A DNA stretch of 64,000 bases, taken from positions 42,473,912-42,537,911 of the forward strand of contig OX579636.1 in assembly GCA_951230915.1 (NCBI GenBank), read 5' to 3'. This DNA comes from Antitrichia curtipendula. Lineage: Eukaryota; Streptophyta; Bryopsida; Hypnales; Leucodontaceae. The position numbers were made by a program, and so were the translations under genes. This document shows positions 48,738 through 59,732 of this stretch, piece after piece (the stretch's first letter is position 1; the number at the start of each line of letters is the position of its first letter). The notes beneath the pieces are model-generated. The model worked only from the letters and a program-made list of their open reading frames with translations. It did not search any database and had not been told where the DNA came from.

Positions 48738-50568
48738 AAATCCAAGTTGATAAGGTTATCTTAGAGCTCTTGAGGGAGGGGTGGAGCCTTGAAAACCTAT
48801 TTAAGGTCCCCATTTTTCTCTCTTGAACACCTCCAATTCTTGTTTTGGGTCCGTGGGTCCAACTTATGTTGGGATTCCTTGGCGTTTAGCCAAGAAACCT
48901 CTACGGTATTTTTTGAGCACTTTGTGCTCCTTTTGTTGTTATATTTCAAGCTTTGAAGGTCCTTGGGGGTCCTTCTACCTTGCCTTGTATACGCTTTGTG
49001 TGCGTTTGTGTATACTCTTGTTATTCGGAAGTCCTTCTATCTTTGGTATATCCTTGTGAACTAACTTGTAGGTTGAAGTCTTTTTGGTGTATTGTACTAA
49101 TCCTAGAGCAACCCCCCACCGTACCTTGGCGATGCCGCTTTGGGGGGCCTTTAGTGTGTGAACTTTGTGTTTTCCACGTTGTACTAATTTGTGTGTTCTT
49201 TTAAGTATATTTTTTACCCTCTCCTAACGTTTCTCCCATTGAATGGACCCCCGTGTAGGACGGCGAAGCTTTGACCTTGCGAGGTGTATTTCCTAAGTGT
49301 TTTTCCCCACCTTCTTCTAACTTCTCTCGTGTTGGATGGACCCCCCCTCGGAACGGCGAAGCTTCGAACTAATAACAAACGTCAAGTCCTATAGTTTGTG
49401 TTAAAACGGTCTGGACGGCAAAGCTTCGAACCCCGGAGTGATACAAAGTCCTAGAGTTGGTGTTAAACCCAAGTCCACGGCGAAGCGTTGAACTTCCTCA
49501 AGCCTTAGTTCCAAAGTCTAGTTTCCAAGACCTTTTTGGAAACGTCCAAAGTTTAGCTTCCAAGATATTTAGTATTGTCAAGTTCCAAGTTATCCAGTGT
49601 TTTTAATCTTTTCCCTAGTGTAGTAAAAGTCCAAGTCCCTTTAGTTAGCAAAAATTCCATTTCTTTGGTTAGCAAAAATCCCGTTTCCTTAGTCTAGCAA
49701 AAGTCAGTTCCTTAGTTAGCCCAAAAAAAATCTAGTCTTCCTTTAGAAACCAAAAATCCAAAACCAAACCCCCATTCAGTCACAAGAGCTGGGTTCAGTC
49801 ACAGGGGTCGTCCAGTCACGGGGTTGGGGGCTCAGTCACTGGGGTTGGGGGGCTCAATCATCGGGGTTGGGTTCCGAGTTGGTTAGGGAGCTGGGCTCCG
49901 AGTTGGGTCCGAGTTGGTCAGGGAGCTGGGTTCCGAGTGGTCCAGGGAGCTGGGAAGTCGGGGCCCTTGTGTTGGTATCTTGATTTGGTCTAGGTAAAGA
50001 AGTCTAAAAACTAGGGGTCAAGCTTAATTGAAAAGAAACTTGATTGCAAGAAAAACAAGGGAAGAGGGGAGAAGAGAAGCCGCACGTCCGAGGATATTAA
50101 AAAGAATTTGCATACAAAAATACTCACATACTATCCCTCTCTCTTCACACTAATTTGAACTAGCAAGAATGGATGAGGATTAGAGGGAAATGGAATGAAA
50201 TAGGAGAGGTGGTGAGAGAGATGATAAATAGTAACCTAGGGTTGGCTAAGTAGGCGTTAGGAGGAAAATCTCGAGGATTTGTAGTGACCATTAGAAGGGG
50301 GATTAGAATGACACCAAGATAAAATGGTGTAAGAGAGTAGAAGGGGCATTAAAACCTCCTTGGGTTTTGAATTTATAGTGTAAGACACCCATCAAAGCTT
50401 AGGTAGAATAGTGTTAGTGTAGAAAGAAAGAGAGGAAAAGGAAAAGAGAGCAAAAGGGAAGGAAGAGGAAGGAGGAAAGGAAAGAAAAGGGTTAGATCAT
50501 CCGGGATCCTAACTTTCAAAACATAAGCAGTGAACTTGGGAAAAAATTCCCACAAACCAAGGACCACC
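48738..50568. repeat. patchwork of short GC- and purine-rich repeats
   Basis: No gene. CGGCGAAGCTT.GAAC recurs at about 49262, 49353, 49419 (one change) and 49481. TTAG(T)TAGCAAAA recurs at 49640-49720. GGGTT(C)CGAGTTGG/CAGTCAC..GGGG words repeat at 49780-49960. From 49980 on the sequence is non-repetitive and looks like a 5' flank of the exon-like segment at 50569. Confidence 0.6.
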
Positions 50569-50631
50569 ATGGAGTATGGAGATAGGCACGCGGATGCGGA
50601 CGAGCGCATTTCCGACACCGGCAGTGACGAG
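50569..50631 (+). other. exon-like start segment: Kozak ATG, 21 codons, splice donor
   Basis: ACCACCATGG opens 21 acidic codons (MEYGDRHADADERISDTGSD and one Glu) ending at GAG/GTAAGT, a consensus donor. No partner exon was found downstream, where a 27-bp minisatellite follows. It may be the first exon of a transposon gene whose rest has been lost or replaced. Confidence 0.4.
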
Positions 50632-50759
50632 GTAAGTCCTTGAATCAACACCTGGTGTTTTCTCCTTATTAACGTTGATTTTTCCTTAATTAGACTTTTT
50701 TTAAGTGAATAGTAACCCATGATAAGTTAGGTTAAAAATTAAAAATAGAAACTAACGAT

Positions 50760-51104
50760 TTAGAGTTTAATTTAGGAGTAAAAACCTAGAGTTAATTTAG
50801 GAGTAAAAATTTAGAGCTAGTTTAGGAGTGAAAACTTAGAGTTAATTTTCGGAGTAAAAACCTAGAGTTAATTAAGGAGTAAAAATTTAAAGTTAAATTA
50901 GGAGTAAAACCCTAGAGTTAAACGTAGGAGTAAAATCTTAGAATCGAATCTAGGAGTAAAAATTTAGAGTTAAATTAGGAGTAAAAACTTAAAGTTAAAC
51001 ATAAGGGTAAAACCTTAGGGTTAAAATTAGGAGTAAAAACTTAGAGGTAACCGTAGAGGTAAAATCTTAGAGTTAAATCTAGGAGTAAAAATCGAGAATA
51101 CAAC
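50760..51104. repeat. 27-bp minisatellite, about 13 units
   Basis: The unit is TTAGGAGTAAAAACTTAGAG plus GTTAAA. Thirteen diverged copies lie in tandem, with substitutions and 1-2-base length changes. Confidence 0.92.
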
Positions 51105-51507
51105 TAGAAGCTAGAAATCAGAATAAAAAATAAGCTTAGGGTTAGCCATAAAATTACAGCTTCCGAAAGAAGTGTTCAACTTCAAAAGGTAGTCTTAGAG
51201 ATTATAGAGGGAACGTAAGGGTTCCCCTTCTCCGTAGTTAGGGACGTTAGAAATGACGCCAACCACCCAGCCAAACCTAGACGTAGGATAGGGAGTTAGG
51301 GAGTTAGGAATCGCCATCACCTTTGATCATCGCAGTCAGCTTGTTAGTTACCTATGCATTTCTAGTAGTATTTGCTGCCATCCACGACACTTAGAAAACG
51401 TTAGCACAAAAAAGATCCATTGCTTGGAAGGCACAGTGGACCGTGCTCACAACACCCCCATATATTTAAAAGGTGGATAAAGGCATAGAACCTGGTCGGT
51501 GTTCGCC

Positions 51508-52150
51508 CGATTACCGAGGGTGGATAATCTTGCGCCCACAAGATGGAGCGACCGCGGATGGTGGGGCGACGGCACATAGGAGAAATACACATTGTCCTTG
51601 GTAGAACATTTTTCCTCTCAAAGGGCGCATGCAGATGGGGCGACCGCGGGTGTAGGGGCGACTACACATGGTGGGGCGACCGCACATAAAAGAAATACAC
51701 ATTGTCCTTGGAAAGACATTTTTCTTCTTAAGGGGCGCATGCGGATGGGGCAACCGCGGGTGTAGGGGCGACTACACATGGTGGGGCGACCGCACATAAA
51801 AGAAATACACATTGTCCTTGGAAAGACATTTTTCCTCTCAAGGGGCGCATGCGAATGGGGCGACCGCGGGTAGAGGGGCAATTGCAAGTGGTGGGGCGAC
51901 CGCGCATAGGAGAAACACACATTGTCTTTGGAAAGACATTTTTTCACTTAAGGGGCGCATGCGGATGGGGCGCATGCGGATGGGGCGACCGCGGGTGTAG
52001 GGGCGACTGCAAGTGGTGGGGCGACCGCACATAGGAGAAATACACATTGTCCTTGGAAAGACATTTTTCCTCTCAAGGGGCGCATGTGGATGGGGCGACT
52101 GTGGGTGGAGGGGCGACTGTGGGTGGAGGGGCGACCGTGGATGGAAGGAC
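51508..52150. repeat. GC-rich ~107-124-bp tandem array, five copies
   Basis: Each unit joins several GGGGCGACCGCGGGTG-type words, GGGGCGCATGCGGATG, and an AT-richer tail (GAAATACACATTGTCCTTGG then AAGACATTTTTCCTC). The tail recurs at about 51583, 51690, 51799, 51911 and 52035. Degenerate units continue to about 52400. Confidence 0.92.
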
Positions 52151-52479
52151 GACCAAAGGTGATAGGAAGACCCCGTATAGGTAAAAATTGCAATGTTTTT
52201 ATAAAGACATTACTTCTCTCAAAGGATTCATAAAGAAGGGATAATTGCGGATGGTAGGTCAATTGCAGAAAGTTGAAAACTACAATGTCTTTGGAAGGAA
52301 TTTATTTCCCTCAAGGGGCATATGCATATGTGGTGACCAAAGATAAAGTAAAAGGTAAATATCCTTCAAGAGATATTTTTCCTTTCTTCTTGGACGCATG
52401 CAGATTAGGAGGTGGGGCGACTATATGTGCAACGACCACAAAAGGGGCAATCCAAAACAAATAAAAAGGCCAATAATTT

Positions 52480-52883
52480 TCAAACATAATGGATAAAGAT
52501 TTAAATAAAAAGCCACCCATCTGTTTTTTTGCAATTTTCAAAGAATCTAGCAATTCATGTTAGGTATTTAATTAGAATTTTTCTAATTTGTTCTTTGCAT
52601 CTCTCTAAGATTCTTTCTAATCATGAATGATTTGTCACTTTAAATAAATTCAAAGTAAAGGTGGTGATTTAGATAAGAACTTCTCCTTTTAAATTTTGCA
52701 GTCCTTTCATAATTTATTTGTCCTTGTTGATTTTAAAAATTAAAAATAAAAGATGGAGATTATAGATCTAAAAATAAAAAATAACGGGTAGAGATTGAAA
52801 TAAGAATATAACTATTTATTTTTGTAATTCTCAAAGAATTGTGCTACCTATATATTGTTGGACATAATGATTTTAATAATAAA
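52480..52883. repeat. AT-rich ~105-bp array, left fragment (about 4 units)
   Basis: Same unit as the array from 56435: TTTGCAATTTTCAAAGA, TCTAATCATGAAT, TTTGTCA, TTAAAAAT.AAAAATAA, GGTGGAGATT, AAGTAAGAACTTCTCC. It is separated from the main array by the insertion at 52884-56434 and shares an exact 58-bp segment with it. Confidence 0.85.
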
Positions 52884-53479
52884 CAAGACGTGTGGGCCTC
52901 AAAGAATCACCTATAAAATTATATATTGTATTGAAGAAAATTGGATCTACTGTAAATATTAACAAATTTTATTGATTCCTAAAGTCCCATAGCCATTTTT
53001 CTATCAAAAAACACTCAAAACTGCCATTTTGTTGCATTCATTTAGGAAAACACAAAAATACTTTAAAAAAAAATCTAACCATAGGATCTTGTACTCTACT
53101 TGTATGAAAACTACCAATTCAAAATAACACTCAACTTACACAATGATGGTTGGAAGTATCTATCCTTCAAACACACACAAATATTAATTCAAGCAATGAA
53201 GGATTACATATCTAAACCTACACTAAGGACAATCAATACTTCAACCTTTAGCTACCTAGAAGAAGACATTGGAGAGATTCCACCTCCCCCCCAAAGATTT
53301 AGACATTAAGCATTAACTACAAATAGTCTAAAGATAGCTTACATTGATGCACATGTATAGTTATTTTTAATGATTAAGAGATAAAGACTATGAGTAAAAA
53401 AATTAATCTTTCTAATAGAATCAACTTTCTTCAGTATATGATTTTTATAGGTGATTATCTAAAATCCACATGTCTTGTT
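52884..53479. mobile_element. ~600-bp foldback element with ~90-bp terminal inverted repeats
   Basis: The left end CAAGACGTGTGGGCCTCAAA then AATCACCTATAAAAT is mirrored at the right as CAAGACATGTGGATTTTAGA then AATCACCTATAAAAA; homology continues through TACTGAAGAAA.TTGG/TTGATTCTA. The inside is AT-rich with no transposase. The superfamily is not assigned. Confidence 0.75.
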
Positions 53480-56434
53480 ATGGGCCCTGTTAGAAAGGGT
53501 AACACTCCCTACATTATTTTGTAATTTAAGTTAGAAAAGATGTTTTTAGTATAGCAAATGCAAATGCAAAACACACAATATTGAGCTCTTTTAATCTTTG
53601 CATTCAAGATCGTTCTTAAACTTTTGTCTAAGCATTACCTCAATTTGTTTATGAATGACAAAAAAAAAGACTTTCACTTATGCATAATATTTAAATCCAA
53701 ATGATATTTTGTATTTTCTTAAAGTTGTAAAAGTACAATTAGTAATTTTACAATGTAATTAGCTGAATAATGGTTTGCTTTGGATGAACCATATTGACCT
53801 TCAAGTGTAGGAAGACTAATGAATTGCAGATTTTAGAACAAAAATAGAAGATTGGAGCTGCAAGTTTTTGAGGTGCTTAGAAAATAAAGTGACACATTAT
53901 ATAGTTAATGTTAAATTTTTTTGTGTAATTTGAATCATTCTAGGTCCAGCACTATAAGTGTCAAGAGCTACAATAAATTGAGAGTAACTACTCAAATTCA
54001 TAATCTAGCCTTGTAGAACCATAGTCATGTTTGATAACATTTAATGTGGGTTCTAGTGACAACTTGTTATAATTTGTCATGCAATGAAGGTAATTGATAG
54101 AAAACATACAGAACATGTTGGAGGTAGAAAAATAATTGCCCACTATTGCAAATCTATCAACATTGATAGCAAGTTACCAATATTGATAGTAAATTTGACG
54201 GGAAATTTATCTCAATTCAAGTATTGCAAGTCTCAACCAACAAGTGGTCTACAAGCCCTCCACCCATAAATTTGATTTCTTAAAAATTCCAAAAATACAT
54301 AAAAGCCCAACTAGGGAAGTGCCGCAAGGAGTGAAAAACATTTGAAGTTAGTAAATTCCCAAAATTGCAAAAAGTGATTTCTATTTTGTCTCATGCTATT
54401 TTGCAAGTTGTTTGCAAATACACCATGTTTTTTAAGTTGTTGTTTTTGTTTTAAGGCCAGTGCCACAAACAAGTCATCTGGTTTTAGTATCCAAGGGCAA
54501 GTTTAAACTTTTGGACATTTAAACTTTTGGATTTTTGGACATAAAATTTGGTTTAAAATACCACATTTTCTTAGTTCAAAGTTTTCTAAAATTTTGTATT
54601 CTACTATGCTTAAATTAGGTCTAAAATTCCACTTTAACCATTATTCCTATTTAATTTTCACTAAACTATGAACGATGGAGCTCCCACTAGATATCCCACA
54701 TGGTTTGTCTTACCTCCTTACCACCCCACTTGTATAAACGACTTGTCTTTTCATCACTTAAAACACCATGGTAAACACAAAAATTGACAGAAAAATTGAC
54801 AAGATTTTGAAAGAGGTTGCAATCTTAACCACGTTGACAGAGTGCCAAGTTCCAAAAGTTATGGTGGTCAATTTGGACACTTTTTTGTCAAAAATACAGT
54901 CAATTCGGGCCCATTTCCCTTGTAGTGTTTTGTAAGCCTAGTAGGCGTGCTCTAATGTGGGCAAGCCAAATTATGCCAACTGCATCCAAAACATTTACAA
55001 TAGGTCACAATTGTGGTTGTTTCTTTTGGCTTTCTAGTGCCAATTTGCACTAGAAAAAAATAATTTGGCTATAAAATGGCAAAAAACTGTGAATTTTTTC
55101 ACCAAAAATCTTCAAATTAAAAAAAGAAAACTTGGATGAAATCACCAAATTGTGGATGAAAATAGAATTAGAGACATGTGATATGTGCAAATGTGATATT
55201 TTCTATCCAATATTTGGATAAATGCTGAAATTTGGAGCACCTCTATAACATTTTATATTGCCACTTTGGCACTTCATAAAAAATGAAGGAAAGAAAAGCC
55301 CTGGTCACAGCGGGATAAGGCTCGCCGAGGTATACAGCGAATGGTGGTCATGCTCTTGGTTAACACTAAATCCCCCTCCACAGCACAGTAACGAGTCCGG
55401 ACTCTGTTGGCCACTAGAGGTGCTCGTATTGGTAGTCTTCTCTTTTCTCACCATTGTCGCCACTTGGGTTCCCCGTTGCTACAACGAGGATTGAATCCAA
55501 ATGCCATCACCAGCCTTCTATCAAGATCTACTCTACTCGCATAATAAATTTCCCCTTCTCCCTATCTCGGTCAAATTGGCTGAATCGAGTGTCCGAGTGC
55601 CGGAATCGAGCGTCTAATTGGATTGAATGAGTGCCATTTGTGTGAAATCAAGCCCTCGAAGTCCTTCATTGTTCTTCAAGCATCATTGAATTATTGTATT
55701 ATCAAATGGTGACATTCTATATTTGGTGCTCAACAGGGAGATCTCCACAGTTTTCGAGTGGGCAAGGCCAATTAGAGAGACTTGTTTCAGGCTGTTATTT
55801 TATGGCTTACTTACTCAAGCAGTGGATTGGTCTATCTCTTTCTGGTAAATTTATTTAAGTTGGATTCCTAAGGTTATCAAGTTTTGTAGGATATTTTCAT
55901 TTGGACTTTCGATTGACATGTTGTTTTCCTATGATGAACTGTTATTCTGCAGGAATGGTCTTTCAGGAAGATCATCTCAAAGGCATCTGGGACCTTTTAT
56001 ATTTGTACAGGCTGATCTTTCAGCATCTCCCCTCTCTATTTGATTGACCTGAATTGTTTTTGCACGATGTAGGTGAGAACATATTCAGACTGGGTGATTG
56101 ATGGGGACTGACTGGCCGTCCAAGTGTGCTGCATGCTAGGGTGTTATAGAGGATGAAGACACCAGTACAACGCGGCTTGGGTGCTTACGTGAGTTACTCG
56201 TATTGCATCCATTTCAGTTCATCTTATCTGCATCATCTAGTGAACTTTTTTGACATCCCATGCTTATAACTCTAGTCTCTTAGTTATCATTTGTGTGTTG
56301 ATGCAATTCATCAGTGAAGATTGAAAATCACTCAGAAGCATAATTCTTCAGATCGAAAAATAAAGATGCATCTCTTATACTACAATCCGCACCTGACAGA
56401 TGACATCCTTCGAACTGGACGAGCTCGCATCCGG
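53480..56434. other. remainder of the 3.55-kb insertion; no recognised gene
   Basis: To about 55250 it is AT-rich with no coding features, except a CACTA-like right end (CCCATTTCCCTTGTAGTG) ending near 54937. From 55300 to 56434 it is GC-richer and of gene-like composition, but no exon chain could be built. GGTGCTCAACAGGGAG at about 55725 recalls an LTR primer-binding region without other support. Confidence 0.4.
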
Positions 56435-58880
56435 AATTCTCAAAGAATTGTGCTACCTATATATTGTTGGACATAATGATTTTAATAATAAATCACAAAG
56501 GATAGACATTTAGGTATGAACTTCCCTATATATTTTTTGCAATTCTTTAGGACTTCATTTAATTAAGAATTATTTTTTACTTTGATTTTATAATTGATAA
56601 AAATAAAGGGTAGAAATAAGTAAGAACTTCTCCATCTACTTTTAAAAATTCTCAAAGAATCATTCTATTGAAGTATTATTTGTTATGTTGATTTAATAAT
56701 TAAAAATAACTTAGGGTGGAAATTTAAAATAGTAAAATTTCTATTTTTTTGTTATAATTCTCCAAGACTCCTCATAATTATGAAATTTTTTATTATATAA
56801 ATAAAAATAAAGGGTGAGATTTAAGTAAGAACTTTTTTATTTTATTTTAGTTTGCAATTTTCAAAGAGTCCTTCTAACCTTGAATTATTTTTCATATTGA
56901 TATAAATAAAAAAAATAAAAGATCAAGATTTAATTAAAAAAAAATTTCTCCATTCTCTAATTCATCCTACTTAACTTAAGTATTATTTTTCATATTGTCA
57001 CTTAATATCTAAAAATATTGGATAGAGATTTAAGTACAAACTTTCCTATTTACTTTTGGCAATTATGAATGACTTGTCCTAATTATAAATCATTTATCAT
57101 GTTGATTTTAAAATTTAACGTGGAGATTTAAGTAAGAACTTATCCATTATTTTTAGATTTGCAATTTTCAAAGAATCACTGTACTAGTGAATCGTTTGTG
57201 AAGTTAACCTAAGAATAAAAAATAGAGGGTGGAGATTTAAGTATAACCTTCTTTTAAAATTTGTAATTTTCAAAAAATCCTTCTAATCATGACTCATGAA
57301 TAAATTGTCATATTTTTTTAAGATTTAAAAATTAAATGGTGGTGATTTATGTAAGAAACTCTCCTTTTTAAATTTTTGACTATTCTCTAAGAACCTTCAT
57401 AATCATAAATCATTTGTTGTATTGATAATATAAATAAAAAATAAAGAGTGGAGATTTAAGTAAGAACTTCCCTATTTATTTCTTGCAATTCTCTAAGACT
57501 CTTCTTAATTATGATTTGTCACTTTGATTATAAAAATGAAAAACAAAAGGTGCACATTTATGTAAGAAACTCTCTACTTATTTTTTGCAATTCTTCAAAG
57601 CTTTTTGTAAGCATGAATTGCTTGTCACTTTGATTTATAAACACAAAGAAAATGATGATGATTTAAGTAAGAACTTTTCTTTTTAACTTTTGCAATTTTC
57701 AAAGACTCCTTCTAATCATGAATTACTAGTCATGTTGATTTTAAAAATAAAAAAATAAGGGTGGAGATTGAAGTAAGAACATACCTATTGTCCTATTTAC
57801 ATTTTGTAATTTTCAAAGAATCATCCTACTCATGTATTATTTGTCACATTGCTCTAATATTAAAAATAAAAGATAATGATTTAAGTAAGAGCTTTTTATT
57901 TTATTTTTTGATAGTTCTCCACTTCTAATAATGAATTACTTGCCAGTTTGATTTTACAAGTAAAAAATAATGGGTGGAAGTCTTAAATAAGATCTCTTGT
58001 ATTTATTTTTTGAAATCTTAAAATCATCCTATTCATCCTATTCATGTATTATTAATCAAGTAGAATTAAAAATAAAAATAAATGGTGGCAAATTAATTAA
58101 GAACTTTTCCATGTAATTTTTGCAATTTTTAAAGAGTCAAGTTAATTTTGAATAGTTTGTCGTGTTGATTTTAAAAATTAAATATAAAAAATAGAGATTA
58201 AATAAGAACTTTTCTATTTATTTTTTGTAATTCTACGTGAATAATCCTATTTACGTATTATTTGTCACTTTGATTTAAAAACAAAATATGCATGCAGGAG
58301 ATTGAAGTAAGAATGGGGCCAATTATGTTTTGCAATTCACAAAGAGTCATCCTTTTCATGTATAATTTGTTACATTGATTTTAAAATAAAAAACAAAACA
58401 TGAATATTTAAATAAAAACTTTGCTATTTCTTTCTTTCAGTTTTCGTAAACTTCTTCTAATCATAAATTATTTGTCAATTTGACTTTATAAATAAAAACT
58501 AATGGGTTGAGATTTAAATTAGAACTTTGTCATTTATTTTTTGCAATACTCAATGACTCATTGTACTTAAGTATTATTTGTCATATTGATTTAAAGATTT
58601 AAAAATAATAGGTGGAGAATTAAAAAAAAACTTTATCTTATAATTTTTACAATTCTCCAAGACTCTTCCTAATTACAATTTATTTGTTATGTTGATTTTA
58701 AAAATAAAAATAAAAAATAAAAAATTAAAGAAAGACATCACCTTTGTATTTTGCAATTTTTAAAGGATCATTTATTATTTGTCACATTAATATTTAAAAT
58801 AACAAAATAAAAAATAGAGATATAACTAAGTTTTTCCCTTAATATCTTTTGCAATTTGCAAAGATTCATCTTAATCATGT
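56435..58880. repeat. AT-rich ~105-bp tandem array, about 23 diverged units
   Basis: GATTTAAGTAAGAACTT or close variants recur about every 105 bases (for example near 56818, 57018, 57120, 57340, 57450, 57660, 57764, 57878, 58300, 58510). Each is followed by TTTGCAATTCTCAAAGA, a TTCTAATCATGAATTATTTG block and an A/T-rich TTTAAAAATAAAAAAT block ending GGGTGGA. Divergence between units is high, so the array is old. Confidence 0.92.
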
Positions 58881-58959
58881 TCACACCTAATTTTTAGAAT
58901 TTTTGCCTTTTTTTAAGAAATTGGATTTAAAAAAGATTGGATTGAAAGAGATTGGATTT

Positions 58960-59591
58960 GAAGAAGATTGGATTCTTTGCTTAATTACTTCCTACAACTG
59001 GCCCTTCCCTGGACGCCTCTTCATTTTTTACTTCCTATAGCTGGCCCTTCACCTACTCGTGGTCGCCTCTTTAATTACTTCCTACAATTGCCCCTTCACC
59101 TACCCGCAGTCCCCTGTGCACCCAAAGTCGCCTCCTTTCACCTATCCGCGGTTGCCTTTCACCTATCCGTGGTTGCCCTTCACCCGTAGTTGCCTCTTCA
59201 TTTACCTAAAGTCACCCCTTCATCTACCCGTGGTCGCCCCTTTATCCTTAGTCGCCTCTTCATTTACCTTGAAGTTGCCCCTTTGCCTCTTCATTTACCT
59301 TAAAGTTGCCCCTTCACCTACCCGCAGTCGCCCCTTCACCTGCGCTCGCCCTTCCCCGACCCGCATGTGCCCCAACTTGCAATCGCCCAAGCTGTTCTGT
59401 CTTTCCACGTCACTGCAGACAGCCAGACACGTAAGACAAATCCATTTACCATGGGGTAAAAAATTTCAAAACCCTAAATTTTTTTGCGACGCATTTGTCG
59501 CCCATACACGACACTTGTCATATACGACATGCGACGTGACACGTCCAATACGTTACCAAAATCCAAAAACCCGTCCGACAAGACAACGCTG
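58960..59591 (-). mobile_element. transposon terminal region (right copy), inverted relative to 38042-38600
   Basis: Read on the minus strand it begins CAGCGTTGTCTTGTCGGACG and follows the 38-kb copy through GACAAGTGT, TTAGGGTTT, GGATTTGTCTTACGTGTCTG and TGACGTGGAAAG. It then runs into GGGGCGACTGCGGGTAGGTG-type minisatellite (59000-59400). The 8-9 bases outside this end do not match those outside the 38-kb end. Confidence 0.65.
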
Positions 59592-59732
59592 ATCTGGATC
59601 ACTTTTCTGTTGATTTAGAAAGTAATCTATTCAAATTTAGATAGTAATCAACAAATTGCTATCTAAATCAACAGAAAAGTGACCTAGATCAACGCGACCA
59701 AATCAACAAAAAAACTGAATTTTTTAGTAGTG
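59592..59732. mobile_element. foldback MITE-like sequence with one CACTA-like end
   Basis: GATCTGGATCACTTTTCTGT and TTGATTTAGAAAGTAAT are mirrored by ATTGCTATCTAAATCAA, CAGAAAAGTG and ACCTAGATCAACG. The right end AGTAGTG is an inverted CACTA. A matching left CACTA is not visible, so the element is truncated or the left end abuts the 59591 terminus. Confidence 0.6.

Noticed and set aside
55700..55745. GGTGCTCAACAGGGAG as an LTR retrotransposon primer-binding site
   Set aside because: No LTR pair, polypurine tract or gag-pol reading frame is visible around it.
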